A DNA stretch of 64,000 nucleotides from Clostridium collagenovorans DSM 3089 (GCF_900130005.1 NZ_FQXP01000006.1:128669-192668), one strand, 5' to 3'. Positions 9,031-18,205 are shown, counted from the stretch's first letter. Notes: a model not told the origin generated them from the letters alone. Translations and numbers: made by a program.

Positions 9031-9804
9031 ATGTTAAGAGGAATGTATTCGTCAATCTCTGCAATGCTAAATTTACAGGCAAGTCAGAGTGTAATAACAA
9101 ACAACATGGCTAACATAAATACAACAGGATTTAAAGGTGAAACTGTAGTATCTAAAAGCTTTGATAAACTTATGCTTAGTAATAGAGATAAATACATTAA
9201 TGGAGAGGGCAGAAAGCAAGAAATTGGAGGCTTAAATCCAGGTGTAAGAGTAGATGAGGTAAATACCAATTATGCTCAAGGAACAATAGTATCAACAGAT
9301 AATGATAGTGATTTTGCTATAAACGGAAAAGGCTTTTTCACTATTGAGGATAAAAACGGAAACAGACGTTACACAAGAGATGGTGTATTTAAAGTAAATA
9401 GTATGGGATATTTAGTGACAACTTCAGGGGATAGAGTTTTAGGTGTAAATCAAGGAACTAATGCTTTAGAGCCAATATATGTTGGAGAGCAAAAGATATC
9501 CATGGACAATAGAAATAACATATTGCTAGATTCAAGGGTGGCGTATAAATTTAACATAGTAGATTTTCAAGATTATAACGCTTTAAATAAGGTTGGTCAG
9601 AACCAATTTGAAGGGAATAATCCAATAGCAGCTAATAATTATAATATACAAAATAAATCTAAAGAAACCTCAAATGTAGACCTTATAGATGTAACTTCAA
9701 CTTTAATGTCAAATATGAGAGCCTTTGAAGCTAATCAAAAGGTAGTTCAAATTATGGACTCAACTTTAAGTAAGATAGCAAATGAAATAGGATCTATTAG
9801 GTAG
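9031..9804 (+). CDS. flgF: Flagellar basal-body rod protein, FlgF/FlgG type (first copy)
   Basis: A rod-family protein of 257 residues. The N-terminal signature MLRGMYSSISAMLNLQASQS and NNMANINTTGFKG, the middle DFAINGKGFFTI and the C-terminal ETSNVDLIDVTSTLMSNMRAF with FEANQKVVQIMDSTLSKI are all present. These proteins build the axial rod, exported and assembled across the cell envelope. Two such genes stand in tandem here. I name this one flgF because it lies first and its sequence is the more divergent, but flgG is also possible. Ribosome site GGGGGAG precedes the ATG. Confidence 0.85.
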   Translation: MLRGMYSSISAMLNLQASQSVITNNMANINTTGFKGETVVSKSFDKLMLSNRDKYINGEGRKQEIGGLNPGVRVDEVNTNYAQGTIVSTDNDSDFAINGKGFFTIEDKNGNRRYTRDGVFKVNSMGYLVTTSGDRVLGVNQGTNALEPIYVGEQKISMDNRNNILLDSRVAYKFNIVDFQDYNALNKVGQNQFEGNNPIAANNYNIQNKSKETSNVDLIDVTSTLMSNMRAFEANQKVVQIMDSTLSKIANEIGSIR

Positions 9805-9816
9805 GGGGAGAAGCTA

Positions 9817-10578
9817 ATGTACGGGATGATGAATGTAAGTAAGTCTGGAATGAGTTCAAATCAAAATAAGTTAAATGTAATATCTAATAATATGGTTAAT
9901 GCAACTACTACTGGATATAAAAGATTAGAGGTTGAATTTCAGGACTTAGTAAGAGAGAGTTTAAATAGAGATTCTTACCCTGTAAATAAACCTAATACTG
10001 ACATAGGATCAGGGGTTAGATGTGGTAATGAGATAAGAAATACTATGCAAGGAAGCTTAAAACAATCTGGAATTAAAACGGATTTAGCTATTGATGGGGA
10101 AGGTTTTTTTAGAGTTATGAGACCCAATAACACCTATGCATATACAAGAAATGGCGAGTTTGCAATTGATGCTAGTGGAAAGCTTGTAGATGATTCAGGT
10201 AATGTACTAGATATACAATTTTATAATAATAACAGCTATGAAACTGCAGGTTTAACTAATGAAAACTTTACTGTAGATAAAATGGGACAAGTGTATGCTG
10301 GAGATAAATTGGTAGGGAAAATAAACGTATATACTGGCTCAGGTGATAATGACTTTTTATCAGTAGGAGATAGCTTATTTGTTCCTAAGGATGGTGTGAA
10401 TTTAAATTTAGTTAATGACTCAAGTATTATGCAAGGCTACAAAGAGATGTCTAATGTTAACTTAGGTCAGGAGATGACTGATTTAATTTCAGTGCAAAGA
10501 GCTTTTCAGTTAAATAGTAGAGGAATGACAGTTGCTGATGATATGTGGTCAATGATAAATAATCTACAATCAAGGTAA
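9817..10578 (+). CDS. flgG: Flagellar basal-body rod protein FlgG (second copy)
   Basis: A second rod-family protein, 253 residues, 12 bases after the first. It has the N-terminal rod signature (MYGMMNVSKSGMSSNQNKLN, then SNNMVNATTTGYKR), the DLAIDGEGFFRV motif and the C-terminal EMSNVNLGQEMTDLISVQRAF with NSRGMTVADDMWSMINNL, the FlgG-like end. FlgG forms the distal rod through the peptidoglycan. The tandem pair together with flgE in the same operon covers hook and rod. Which of the pair is flgF and which flgG is an inference; phylogeny would decide. Confidence 0.85.
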   Translation: MYGMMNVSKSGMSSNQNKLNVISNNMVNATTTGYKRLEVEFQDLVRESLNRDSYPVNKPNTDIGSGVRCGNEIRNTMQGSLKQSGIKTDLAIDGEGFFRVMRPNNTYAYTRNGEFAIDASGKLVDDSGNVLDIQFYNNNSYETAGLTNENFTVDKMGQVYAGDKLVGKINVYTGSGDNDFLSVGDSLFVPKDGVNLNLVNDSSIMQGYKEMSNVNLGQEMTDLISVQRAFQLNSRGMTVADDMWSMINNLQSR

Positions 10579-10593
10579 GAAAGAGGATATAAT

Positions 10594-11484
10594 ATGGAAG
10601 ATATAAAATTATATGACTTTAAAAAAAGTGAAAAGTTCTCCATAGAGAATATTAGATATTTTGTGGCTATGGCTGAGGAGTTTTGCAAAACTTCAAATAT
10701 GCAAATAAGCTATGAAACTAAAAGTGACAGTTTTAAAATAGATTTAGAAAAATCAAGTCAAACAAATTTTGGAGAGTTTATAGAAACAGTTAATAGTAAT
10801 AATGTAGTAGTTGAATATAGGATTTATCCTTTAGTAGAGAATTTGACCATTTTCTTTGATAAACATGTTGTACTTAGCTTAGTTGATTCACTATTAGGAG
10901 GAGATGGAAAAATTGAATCCATAGATAGGGATCTTACGAATATAGATTTAGAATTATTTAAGTATTTAGTAGATTGTTTACTTAGAAGAATATACATACC
11001 TTATCATTATGAAAGTATAAAAGTTGTTGATATATACACAAATACAGTTGAATATCAGAAGCTTAATAATAAAGATGTTATTTTCGAAGCATCATTAAAT
11101 GTTGCCTTACATAAGGAGTCACTAGGTGCACTTAGATTTTGTATGCCATATAAAAACATGGAATCAGTACTTGGAGATTTAGTTAATAATAATATTAAGG
11201 GACTAAATAGATTAGATGAAGAGGGAGAAAACTTATTATCTAAAGACTCCTTAGATTTTACAAAGAATGTAGAAGTAGACATTTGTGCAAAGTTAGGAGT
11301 TGCAACAGTAAGTATCAATGATTTATTAAATCTAGAGTCAGGTGATGTAATCCTTTTAGATCAGAGGATTTATGAGGATATTACTGTAAGTGTGGGAAGC
11401 GCTGATGTATATAAAGCTAAAGTTGGGTTATTAGGAATAAAAAAAGGAATTCAAATAACTGATATAATTGATAAGGAGAGATAA
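10594..11484 (+). CDS. fliM: Flagellar switch protein FliM, lacking the N-terminal CheY-binding segment
   Basis: FliM is the C-ring switch protein. The 296-residue product begins at what is normally the middle-domain boundary (KLYDFKKSEKFSIENIRYF, compare the common YDFKRPDKFS) and contains LSLVDSLLGGDGKIESIDRDLT with the GGDG motif, and a C-terminal SPOA domain (AKLGVATVSINDLLNLESGDVILLD). The usual N-terminal LSQxEIDxLL segment that binds phosphorylated CheY is not present, and no in-frame extension exists upstream because the gene follows flgG by 15 bases. Either CheY acts through another protein here or another FliM exists elsewhere. Next comes fliN after two bases. Confidence 0.85.
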   Translation: MEDIKLYDFKKSEKFSIENIRYFVAMAEEFCKTSNMQISYETKSDSFKIDLEKSSQTNFGEFIETVNSNNVVVEYRIYPLVENLTIFFDKHVVLSLVDSLLGGDGKIESIDRDLTNIDLELFKYLVDCLLRRIYIPYHYESIKVVDIYTNTVEYQKLNNKDVIFEASLNVALHKESLGALRFCMPYKNMESVLGDLVNNNIKGLNRLDEEGENLLSKDSLDFTKNVEVDICAKLGVATVSINDLLNLESGDVILLDQRIYEDITVSVGSADVYKAKVGLLGIKKGIQITDIIDKER

Positions 11485-11486
11485 CA

Positions 11487-11750
11487 ATGAATGAGAATAT
11501 AGCTAGAGTATTAGATATACCAATAGAGATTACTGTAGTCTTAGGAAGAACAAAAATGGCTCTAAGTGAAATTTTAGAGTTAGGAAGAGGCTCTTTAATT
11601 GAACTTGATACCTTAGATAATCAAGATGTTGAGATTTTAGTAAATGAAAAGAAAGTAGCTTATGGACAAGTAGTTGTTGCTCAACAAAATTTTGGAATTA
11701 AAATAACTAAGGTACTAGAACCAGAGGATTTAGTTAAAACTTTGAAATAG
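11487..11750 (+). CDS. fliN: Flagellar switch protein FliN
   Basis: An 87-residue SPOA-domain protein with the FliN pattern VLDIPIEITVVLGRTKMAL, EILELGRGSLIELD and VEILVNEKKVAYGQVVV, ending in the IKITKV region. FliN forms the lower C-ring with FliM and binds the export ATPase complex. It consists of the SPOA domain only, so it is FliN and not the FliY form with an added CheC-like domain. The ATG follows the fliM stop by two bases, with GGAGAG before it. It closes the recognisable flagellar genes in the window. Confidence 0.92.
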   Translation: MNENIARVLDIPIEITVVLGRTKMALSEILELGRGSLIELDTLDNQDVEILVNEKKVAYGQVVVAQQNFGIKITKVLEPEDLVKTLK

Positions 11751-11779
11751 ACTTTTAAAATTTTACTTTGAGGTGTATG

Positions 11780-12526
11780 ATGAAAATAGACAATGCAATT
11801 GAGAGAGGTAATAGATATATAGCATATGTAGTTTTAGCTGCATATGTAATTATAGGTATACTTTTATTGCCGCAAAAATTTAGTGTTGAAGAAATCATTG
11901 ACACATCAATAGAGTCCTCGGAAAGAGTTGAGCATATTGAGGAAAAGCACTATTATGTTAGTGATGTTCCTTTAATAAATCAATTTCCCGAGCTTCCTAC
12001 AGGTTGTGAAGTTACAAGTTCAACTATGCTTTTAAATTTCTATGGAGTAGATATTAACAAAGAGACCTTAGCAAATGAAATTTTAAAAGCTCCTTTGCCA
12101 GTATTAAGAAATGGCAGAGTTGAGGGTGAAAGTCCCTATGAATATTTTATAGGTAACCCTAGAGATAAGAAGGCATTTGGGGTATTTAATAAGCCTATAT
12201 TTAATTTGATAAGCAAGTATATGGATGCTGAAAATATTACTGGATGTGAATTCTCACAAGTAATTGAAAAGATAAAGAATGGACAACCTGTTATGGCATG
12301 GATAACCAGGGAGCTTACAGAGGTACAATACACAAGTAGCTGGTATGTAAAAAATGAAGAATTCTGGTGGCCTAAGGGTGAACATACTATTGTTATTACC
12401 GGAGTAGAGGGAGATACAATAATAGTTAATGATCCTTATGATGGCAAGGAAAAGCGATATGAGTTAGAACGCTTTAAAAGAATTTGGGAGAGCATAGGAA
12501 GACAAGCTATTGTTATTTTGGAGTAA
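11780..12526 (+). CDS. C39-like papain-fold peptidase, membrane-anchored
   Basis: From the ATG at 11780 the product is 248 residues with one membrane helix (about 18-34, AYVVLAAYVIIGILLL), then an extracellular domain. The domain fits the Peptidase_C39_2 (YvpB-like) family: catalytic Cys C76 in LPTGCEVTSSTMLLNFYG and His H202 in GEHTIVITG, followed by DPYDGKEKRYE. Start choices at TTG 11768, ATG 11777 and ATG 11780 differ by a few residues; GAGG at 11770-11773 favours the ATG pair. It lies 29 bases after fliN and before a terminator, so it may be co-transcribed with the flagellar genes. Substrate is unknown; role in the cell wall or in export is inference. Confidence 0.8.
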   Translation: MKIDNAIERGNRYIAYVVLAAYVIIGILLLPQKFSVEEIIDTSIESSERVEHIEEKHYYVSDVPLINQFPELPTGCEVTSSTMLLNFYGVDINKETLANEILKAPLPVLRNGRVEGESPYEYFIGNPRDKKAFGVFNKPIFNLISKYMDAENITGCEFSQVIEKIKNGQPVMAWITRELTEVQYTSSWYVKNEEFWWPKGEHTIVITGVEGDTIIVNDPYDGKEKRYELERFKRIWESIGRQAIVILE

Positions 12527-12556
12527 AGATGTGAATTTGATTCACATCTTTTTTTA
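12526..12556 (+). terminator. Intrinsic terminator after the flagellar operon and C39 gene
   Basis: An 11-base inverted repeat (12526-12536 with 12540-12550) with a three-base loop is followed by a T-run. It lies immediately after the C39 peptidase stop and probably ends the flagellar transcript. Confidence 0.9.
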
Positions 12557-12643
12557 TAAGTAAAAACATAGTCTTTTTATTTTTGGTAATCATAAGACTT
12601 AAGATATAAAAGATAAAAATTAGAAAGAGAGTAGAGGAGAGTT

Positions 12644-13204
12644 ATGGAAAAAAAATCATTTATAGGATACTTAAAAATTACCTTATTGGTCATTTATGTA
12701 TTGTCTTTAGGACTGTTTATATGGAAGGGAAATTTCCTGGGAATTAGCATGGGTATATTTGGTATAGCTACAGTTATAATCTTAGGTTATATAAATAAAA
12801 GGATGCCTAATTTAGTGGATAGAAATCTTTTTGTTGTGTTGAATCTATTTGTGTTTTTTGCATCCTTATTAGGATCTAGTTTTAACTTTTATGATATTCC
12901 ACATTATGATGATTTTCTTCATGTGTGGTCAGGTTTCATTGCAGTTGCAGCTGGTTTTAGCATATTAAGAGCATTAAATCCAACAACTAAATTTACACCC
13001 TTATTTACTATAGTATTTCTTATAATGTTTAGCTTAGGTGTAGGAGCTACATGGGAAATAGTAGAGTTTTTTATGGATACCTTTGCACATACTAATATGC
13101 AGGTTGGTGGATTACTAGATACTATGATAGATATGGTAGATGGACTGGTAGGAACAATAGCAATGGTTATTATACTTTGGATAAAGAAAGATATAAGAAG
13201 TTAA
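12644..13204 (+). CDS. DUF2238-type integral membrane protein
   Basis: A 186-residue protein with about five or six membrane segments. Its conserved region reads YDDFLHVWSGF, then GATWEIVEFFMDTF and LLDTMIDMVDGLVGT, the acidic-aromatic signature of the DUF2238 (YjdF-like) family. The conserved Asp, His and Glu residues sit at membrane borders. No biochemical function is established for the family. AGAGTAGAGGAG precedes the ATG. It stands alone between two terminators. Confidence 0.8.
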   Translation: MEKKSFIGYLKITLLVIYVLSLGLFIWKGNFLGISMGIFGIATVIILGYINKRMPNLVDRNLFVVLNLFVFFASLLGSSFNFYDIPHYDDFLHVWSGFIAVAAGFSILRALNPTTKFTPLFTIVFLIMFSLGVGATWEIVEFFMDTFAHTNMQVGGLLDTMIDMVDGLVGTIAMVIILWIKKDIRS

Positions 13205-13306
13205 GTAAAAATAGAAAAGTAGTATTTAAAGGTGTGTTAAAATCTAAGATTTAGGGCATGTTTTAATATGATTTTTAACGTAATATTCAAATTAAATAGT
13301 TTTTTA

Positions 13307-13353
13307 AAGGAAGTCAAATGTTATCAAAAGCAAATGACTTCCTTTATTTTTTA
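13307..13353. terminator. Bidirectional intrinsic terminator
   Basis: A ten-base inverted repeat (13307-13316 with 13335-13344) is flanked by T-runs on the right and A/T-rich sequence on the left. It separates the DUF2238 gene on + from the small membrane gene on -, and can serve both. Confidence 0.75.
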
Positions 13354-13400
13354 CTTTTAAATAAAGCTTGAGTGCTTTTGAAGCCTATACAATAACTAAT

Positions 13401-13703
13401 TTATAGAGGGGGATTCTTTAGTAATTTAGCAGAAATACTAATACTAATTCCAGTAAGAAATCCACTTATTATACCATATAAGGTATCTCCAATATCAATT
13501 ACATATATGCCAATAACTCCGATAATTAACATGATTATCAGTGCACAGCAAACACAAAAGAATGCTTTCAAGTCTTGTCTTATGGAAAGCCTCGAATTAA
13601 TCTTATTTGTAACATTATATTTATCATCAATTTTAAAATATATAAATTGACTTATAATTATAGAAAGTAACATGGGTAATGCTTTAACTAATGAGTTAAC
13701 CAT
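13401..13703 (-). CDS. Small membrane protein of unknown function
   Basis: I do not recognise a family. From the ATG at 13703 the product is 100 residues with an N-terminal hydrophobic segment (ALPMLLSIIISQFIYF), a basic loop and two more hydrophobic stretches (CVCCALIIMLIIGVIGIYVIDI and the glycine-serine rich LYGIISGFLTGISISISAK end). I prefer this start because AGAAGGTG lies about eight bases ahead; an upstream ATG at 13760 would add 19 residues but has no ribosome site. It is transcribed against its neighbours. The stop is followed by the shared terminator region. Confidence 0.55.
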   Translation of the reverse strand: MVNSLVKALPMLLSIIISQFIYFKIDDKYNVTNKINSRLSIRQDLKAFFCVCCALIIMLIIGVIGIYVIDIGDTLYGIISGFLTGISISISAKLLKNPPL

Positions 13704-14055
13704 AGTTTCTACACCTTCTTTTAAAGTATATTGTTTTGTAAATAGCATAAAATTAAGCATTAAGTTATATGTATTTATTAAATGTGAGCCTATATGCTAT
13801 AATATGTTATAAATAGAAAAAATAAGTTTGAAACTTAAATTAACATTATTTTATTATCAAATCCATAGTTAAGTCAAGAGCTTCAATATGTGTAGTATAT
13901 TAAATAAAATTCATTTGTTTTTTAGATTTATAGTTAAATACTAAAATTTAATTGAAGTAGTATATTCAGTTTTAATAATGATAGCAGTAAATTAAAAAGG
14001 AGATGAGGATTTAGTGAGGGATAAGTTTTAGGTACAAGCTCTTACTAGTAAGAAA
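13704..14055. other. AT-rich intergenic region, no clear function
   Basis: This 350-base region separates divergent genes. It holds probable promoters for both and an AAAAGGAG followed by two very short frames near 14000-14029. No hairpin with a T-run and no known riboswitch pattern was seen. Base composition is extremely AT-rich. Confidence 0.5.
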
Positions 14056-14553
14056 ATGAAGAAATTTAATGATATTTTTAAAATATTAATAGCCTATATT
14101 ACAAGTTTTATTCTTTATCTTGCAACATATGAAATGCTAACTAAAGGAAAAGAAGTCTATAAATATTATCCATATATGAAGGGTTATGTTATATCTTTAA
14201 TTATATTTACAGTAATGTTTTTACTCTTAATAAGAGTGTTTAAGGTTAATGTTAGAGGAAAAGCTATGGTTATTTTCATAGGAGTTATGCTAATTATTAC
14301 TTTGATTTCAAATATAAATATGGAAACACTTATAGGGACAGGATGCACACCAGATGATCCTATTATTATTTTACCAGTTTTTATTATACTACCATGTATT
14401 ATTATAGGTTTACCCTTTGTATCTTTAAATCAAATTTTAATCAATTATGATTTCTTTCAATATAGATACATTATTGTTCCATTATATTTATTAATGTTAG
14501 TGTTTCTCAGTGATGTGTTAAGCAAGATACCTAGGAATAGTAAAGAGACTTAA
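14056..14553 (+). CDS. Hypothetical integral membrane protein
   Basis: A 165-residue protein with about five hydrophobic segments: near 8-26, 41-60, 71-89, a proline-rich stretch IIILPVFIILPCIIIGLPFV at about 112-131, and a final helix before KIPRNSKET. A short polar loop has TGCTPDDP. I do not recognise a family. The ribosome site ahead of the ATG is weak and an in-frame TAG at 14029 excludes a longer form. It sits in a group of small membrane genes, between a hypothetical gene on - and the VanZ-like gene. Confidence 0.55.
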   Translation: MKKFNDIFKILIAYITSFILYLATYEMLTKGKEVYKYYPYMKGYVISLIIFTVMFLLLIRVFKVNVRGKAMVIFIGVMLIITLISNINMETLIGTGCTPDDPIIILPVFIILPCIIIGLPFVSLNQILINYDFFQYRYIIVPLYLLMLVFLSDVLSKIPRNSKET

Positions 14554-14758
14554 ATCTATATATAAGTTCTAAGTAATACTTTACTGTGATGTTAATCTGT
14601 ATATTTATTCTATAATACACGGTGCCTATAAATATGATGAAAATTGGTTACTAAAACATATATTTTAAAATAGCAGTGGATCAAGTTGTGGAGGCTTCAT
14701 AAGTGAAGTTTACTTAACTTCTATTGCTTTTAGATTTAAGAGAAAGGAGGAAATTTAT

Positions 14759-15295
14759 ATGTTTATGAATTATTTAAGCATAGGTATAAGTTATTTAGTT
14801 ATATCAATTCCTATAGCTATTATTTTGCTTTTAATTTATCATGGCATGAAATTTTTAATTGTAAAAAAGTTTAATGTTACAGCTCCTAAAATTCTATGCC
14901 AAATGGCTTGGATTGCTATTATAATTTCTATCTTAGGAATTACGGGGATAATTGGTGGAGATTATACTGTGACTTCCTTATTTCAGGGTACTTCACAGTT
15001 TAATTTTAGGATATTTGACCAGGGAATCAATAATGCAACCATATTAAATTTAGTATTGTTCATACCATATGGATTTTTAACACCTATTATTTTTGAAAAA
15101 ATAGGTAAAAGGAGAATATATGGGGTGCTAATAGGTCTTGTATTTACACTTATAATTGAGTTTCTACAATCTTTTACGGGAAGGTTTGTAGAGTTAGAAG
15201 ATATACTAATGAATACTCTTGGAACATATATAGGATATAGTATATCTATTGCATTAATAAGATATAAAATTAAAAAAGCGAATCAATGTGTCTAG
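14759..15295 (+). CDS. VanZ family membrane protein
   Basis: A 178-residue protein with about five membrane segments. The second half matches the VanZ family: NLVLFIPYGFLTPIIF, TLIIEFLQSFTGRFVELED, and ILMNTLGTYIGY. VanZ was named for low-level teicoplanin resistance, but most family members in Firmicutes have no proven role. AAAGGAGG lies eight bases before the ATG. The ABC transporter gene follows 51 bases later in the same direction. Confidence 0.82.
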   Translation: MFMNYLSIGISYLVISIPIAIILLLIYHGMKFLIVKKFNVTAPKILCQMAWIAIIISILGITGIIGGDYTVTSLFQGTSQFNFRIFDQGINNATILNLVLFIPYGFLTPIIFEKIGKRRIYGVLIGLVFTLIIEFLQSFTGRFVELEDILMNTLGTYIGYSISIALIRYKIKKANQCV

Positions 15296-15346
15296 GAGTG
15301 AGATTTTTTAGGGGAGATTTGGGGAATAAACAAGGGGGTATAATAC

Positions 15347-17047
15347 ATGAGGAGATATATTTTAAAAGAGAAAAAATTATTGCTTTTAAGTACAATTTTA
15401 ACCATAATGGTTGCAGTATGTAACACTTCTATGGCTTTAATTATGAAGGAGCTTGTAGATGTAGGAACCATAAAAAATCTTTCTAAGTTTAAAATCTTAA
15501 TATGTATAACGGCTTTGGTTATCATAGTACTTTTACTTAGTGAATATTTTAAGAAGGTTGTAAATAATACACTAATAAAAAAGTGGTCTATAGCCTTGAA
15601 GGATGATGTTTTTGAAGAGCTTTTAAAAAGAAATCCTAAGGTTTTCAATAGTGGAAGTTCAGGAAAATACATTTCTATTTTAACTAATGATGTAGATATG
15701 ATTAAGGAGTCTTATTTTTCTTCAATAATATCTTTAATGCAAACTGTAATTCAGATTATTATAGGTGGTTATGCTATATTTAAGCTAGATGTAATCATAG
15801 GAATTGCCATAGTTGTTTTAAGTATTTTACCTTTATTTATTCCAAAGATAACAGAAAAATACCTTTCACAGAAAAAGGATTTTCAGTCAGAAAAGCTTAG
15901 TAAGTTCACATCTAATATAAAGGACATTTTTCAAGGTTTCAATGTAATAAAGAGCTTTAATATATATGACAAAATAAACAAGCAGTTTAAGAGAGCAAAC
16001 TATGAATCTGAAGAGGCAGAGCTTAAATTCAGTAATTATAATAGCTTAGTAAATATTTTAACTGCACTTTGCTCATATTTAATGATATTAATTTCCTTAG
16101 CCATAGGAACATACTTGGTTATAAAGGGAAAGGCAACAGCTGGTATACTTATTGCATCAATACAGCTTATGGATATCATTAGTATGGCAGTTTTGGACTT
16201 TACCTATGAAGTAATAGATTTAAAGTCTGTTAAGCTTATCAATAAGAAAATTATAGAGATAGTAGAGGAAGATACACCTAGTGAAGAGGGTATAGAAAAA
16301 TTAGATTTTAATAAGGAAATCAAATTTGAGGATGTAAGCTTTGCTTATGAAGAGGATAGAGAAGTTCTTAAAAATATAAATTTCTCCATGAAAAAGGGAG
16401 AGAAGTATGCAATTGTAGGGCAAAGTGGCAGTGGTAAATCTACTTTGTTAAGTTTACTTTTAAGGTATTACACAGAATATAAGGGCAATATTTATGTAGA
16501 CGGGGTAGAGGTTAGGGAACTTAAGCTTAGCAATGTAAGTAAACTAATATCTGCAATTCATCAAGATATTTTTATATTTGATTCAGATATTAAGGATAAT
16601 ATATGTTTATTTAATTTTTATGAAGAAGAGGATATAAGAAAGGCAATAGAGCTTTCAGGGCTAGATAAAACCATAAATAGTTTAGGACTAGGCATTAATT
16701 CACAGGTTGGTGAAAATGGGGACAACTTATCTGGTGGAGAGAAACAAAGAATAGCTATTGCTAGAGCTTTAATAAGAGAAACACCTATTTTATTTTTAGA
16801 TGAGGCAACCTCTAGTTTAGATAAGGAAATTTCCTATAAGATAGAAAGCTCTATTTTAAACTTAGAGGACATCACATCAATAGTAATCACTCATAAATTA
16901 AATGAAAGTCTTTTAAGTAGATATGACAAGATTATAGTTATGAAGGACGGAGAAATAGAGGAGATAGGTAGCTTTAATGAACTTATAAATAATAAAGCAT
17001 ACTTCTATAATTTATTTAATATTGAAGCTCAAGCAGTCTTGAAGTAA
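15347..17047 (+). CDS. ABC transporter, fused membrane and ATPase domains (exporter type)
   Basis: A 566-residue half transporter. Residues 1 to about 300 form a six-helix ABC_membrane domain (type IV exporter). The C-terminal ATPase domain has Walker A GQSGSGKST, signature LSGGEKQRIAIARAL, Walker B ILFLDEAT and the H-loop THK. Such half transporters act as homo- or heterodimers; only one gene is found here, so a homodimer is the simplest reading. The export substrate (lipid, peptide or drug) is not predictable. It follows the VanZ-like gene and ends 99 bases before the promoter of the T-box operon. Confidence 0.9.
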   Translation: MRRYILKEKKLLLLSTILTIMVAVCNTSMALIMKELVDVGTIKNLSKFKILICITALVIIVLLLSEYFKKVVNNTLIKKWSIALKDDVFEELLKRNPKVFNSGSSGKYISILTNDVDMIKESYFSSIISLMQTVIQIIIGGYAIFKLDVIIGIAIVVLSILPLFIPKITEKYLSQKKDFQSEKLSKFTSNIKDIFQGFNVIKSFNIYDKINKQFKRANYESEEAELKFSNYNSLVNILTALCSYLMILISLAIGTYLVIKGKATAGILIASIQLMDIISMAVLDFTYEVIDLKSVKLINKKIIEIVEEDTPSEEGIEKLDFNKEIKFEDVSFAYEEDREVLKNINFSMKKGEKYAIVGQSGSGKSTLLSLLLRYYTEYKGNIYVDGVEVRELKLSNVSKLISAIHQDIFIFDSDIKDNICLFNFYEEEDIRKAIELSGLDKTINSLGLGINSQVGENGDNLSGGEKQRIAIARALIRETPILFLDEATSSLDKEISYKIESSILNLEDITSIVITHKLNESLLSRYDKIIVMKDGEIEEIGSFNELINNKAYFYNLFNIEAQAVLK

Positions 17048-17145
17048 CTAAAGTTAAGAAGCTTAAAGTATTAAGGTTAGAGAAATTTTCTATAAATAAG
17101 AAAATAACTATAGGAAATTAGAATAGCGTAAATTAATAAAAAGTA

Positions 17146-17173
17146 TTGACTTATTACTTTTAAAGCATATAAT
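17146..17173 (+). promoter_or_regulatory. Sigma-A type promoter of the T-box operon
   Basis: TTGACT at 17146-17151 and TATAAT at 17168-17173 are separated by 16 bases. Transcription would begin about 17180, just ahead of the T-box leader. No other candidate of similar quality lies before the operon. Confidence 0.75.
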
Positions 17174-17194
17174 AAAACATAAATCAATTAACCA

Positions 17195-17485
17195 ATAAAT
17201 GCTATGAAAAAGGAAAGTAGTGTATTGGAGGGTTACAGAGAGAAAGCGATGCTGAGAAGCTTTCACCTATAAGATATATGAAGTGCCCTTTGGAGCATGG
17301 ATCCGAAATGGAGTTACACAATAGTTGAGTAACTTAAAAGTAGGAGACCACGGGTTCGCCCGTTAAAGCGATAGGGCATTATTATGTGCTTGAAGATAAA
17401 GTGAGATTCTTTTTGAATCTAATTAGGGTGGAACCACGGAGTAAACATAGCTTCGTCTCTAGATATAGAGACGGGGCTTTTTTAT
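17195..17485 (+). ncRNA. T-box riboswitch leader, probably cysteine-specific
   Basis: The leader contains a stem I region from about 17197, the conserved T-box AGGGTGGAACCACGG at about 17425-17439, and a terminator with arms near 17449-17460 and 17467-17478 followed by T-residues. The lower stem I can pair AAAGG with CCTTT, leaving a specifier loop that contains TGC (Cys); GTG (Val) overlaps it by two bases. The antiterminator bulge reads TGGA, which pairs with an acceptor end having U73. Bacterial tRNA-Cys has U73, whereas tRNA-Val has A73, so Cys is favoured. The genes downstream make cysteine from methionine, which agrees. Confidence 0.92.
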
Positions 17486-17573
17486 TTTGCCAAAACTTCA
17501 ACAGCCTATAGTAAATGCCACTACCCTTTAATGTAATTTTAATACAAATATTCAATATTAAGGAGGAAAGTTT

Positions 17574-18203
17574 ATGAGTTCAGTACAATACTTTAATGAG
17601 ATAGCTGACAAATGGAATGTTATCCGAAGTGATTATTTTGAGGAAAGGTTAAAGTATAAGGTTTTATCAAAAACAAATGTAAAGGATAATGTAGTGGCAG
17701 ATTTAGGATGTGGAACAGGATTTTTATCTGTGGCTTTAGCGTTAGATGCAAAAACTGTTTTCTCTTTAGATCAATCAAGAAATATGTTAAGACAAGCAAA
17801 TGAAATTATGAGGAGTAAGAATTTTAACAATGTTTATTTAATGGAATCATCCTTAGAGAACTTAATTTTATTTGATGAATCTGTTGATGTGACGTTTATA
17901 AACATGGCTCTTCACCATGTTAAGGATGCTAAAAGAGCTATTGAGGAGATGTATAGAGTTATTAAAAGAGGTGGAAGAGTAGTTATAGCTGATGTTCAGG
18001 AGCATGATGGTAAGTGGGCTAAAGAGGAAATGTATGATGAGTGGTTAGGTTTTTCTAATTCTCAAATAGATAAATATTTAAAGGAAGTTGGGTTTAAAAA
18101 TATACAAATAGAAAATACAGAGCTAAAGTGCAAAGGATATTCAAGTAAGGGTGAGTATACTGAAGCAGGAATATTTATTGCAGCAGCTGATAAGGAGGAA
18201 TAG
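17574..18203 (+). CDS. SAM-dependent methyltransferase of the ubiG-mccBA operon
   Basis: A 209-residue class I methyltransferase. The SAM-binding motif VVADLGCGTGFLSVAL is at about residues 42-57, with the acidic end of strand 2 in VFSLDQSRNML and the NMALHHVKD motif in the middle. It corresponds by position to ubiG of the clostridial methionine-to-cysteine operon. Its true substrate is unsettled; a role in methylation linked to SAM recycling is an inference. AAGGAGGAA precedes the ATG, and mccB begins two bases after the stop, so the operon under the T-box starts here. Confidence 0.85.
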   Translation: MSSVQYFNEIADKWNVIRSDYFEERLKYKVLSKTNVKDNVVADLGCGTGFLSVALALDAKTVFSLDQSRNMLRQANEIMRSKNFNNVYLMESSLENLILFDESVDVTFINMALHHVKDAKRAIEEMYRVIKRGGRVVIADVQEHDGKWAKEEMYDEWLGFSNSQIDKYLKEVGFKNIQIENTELKCKGYSSKGEYTEAGIFIAAADKEE

Positions 18204-18205
18204 AT

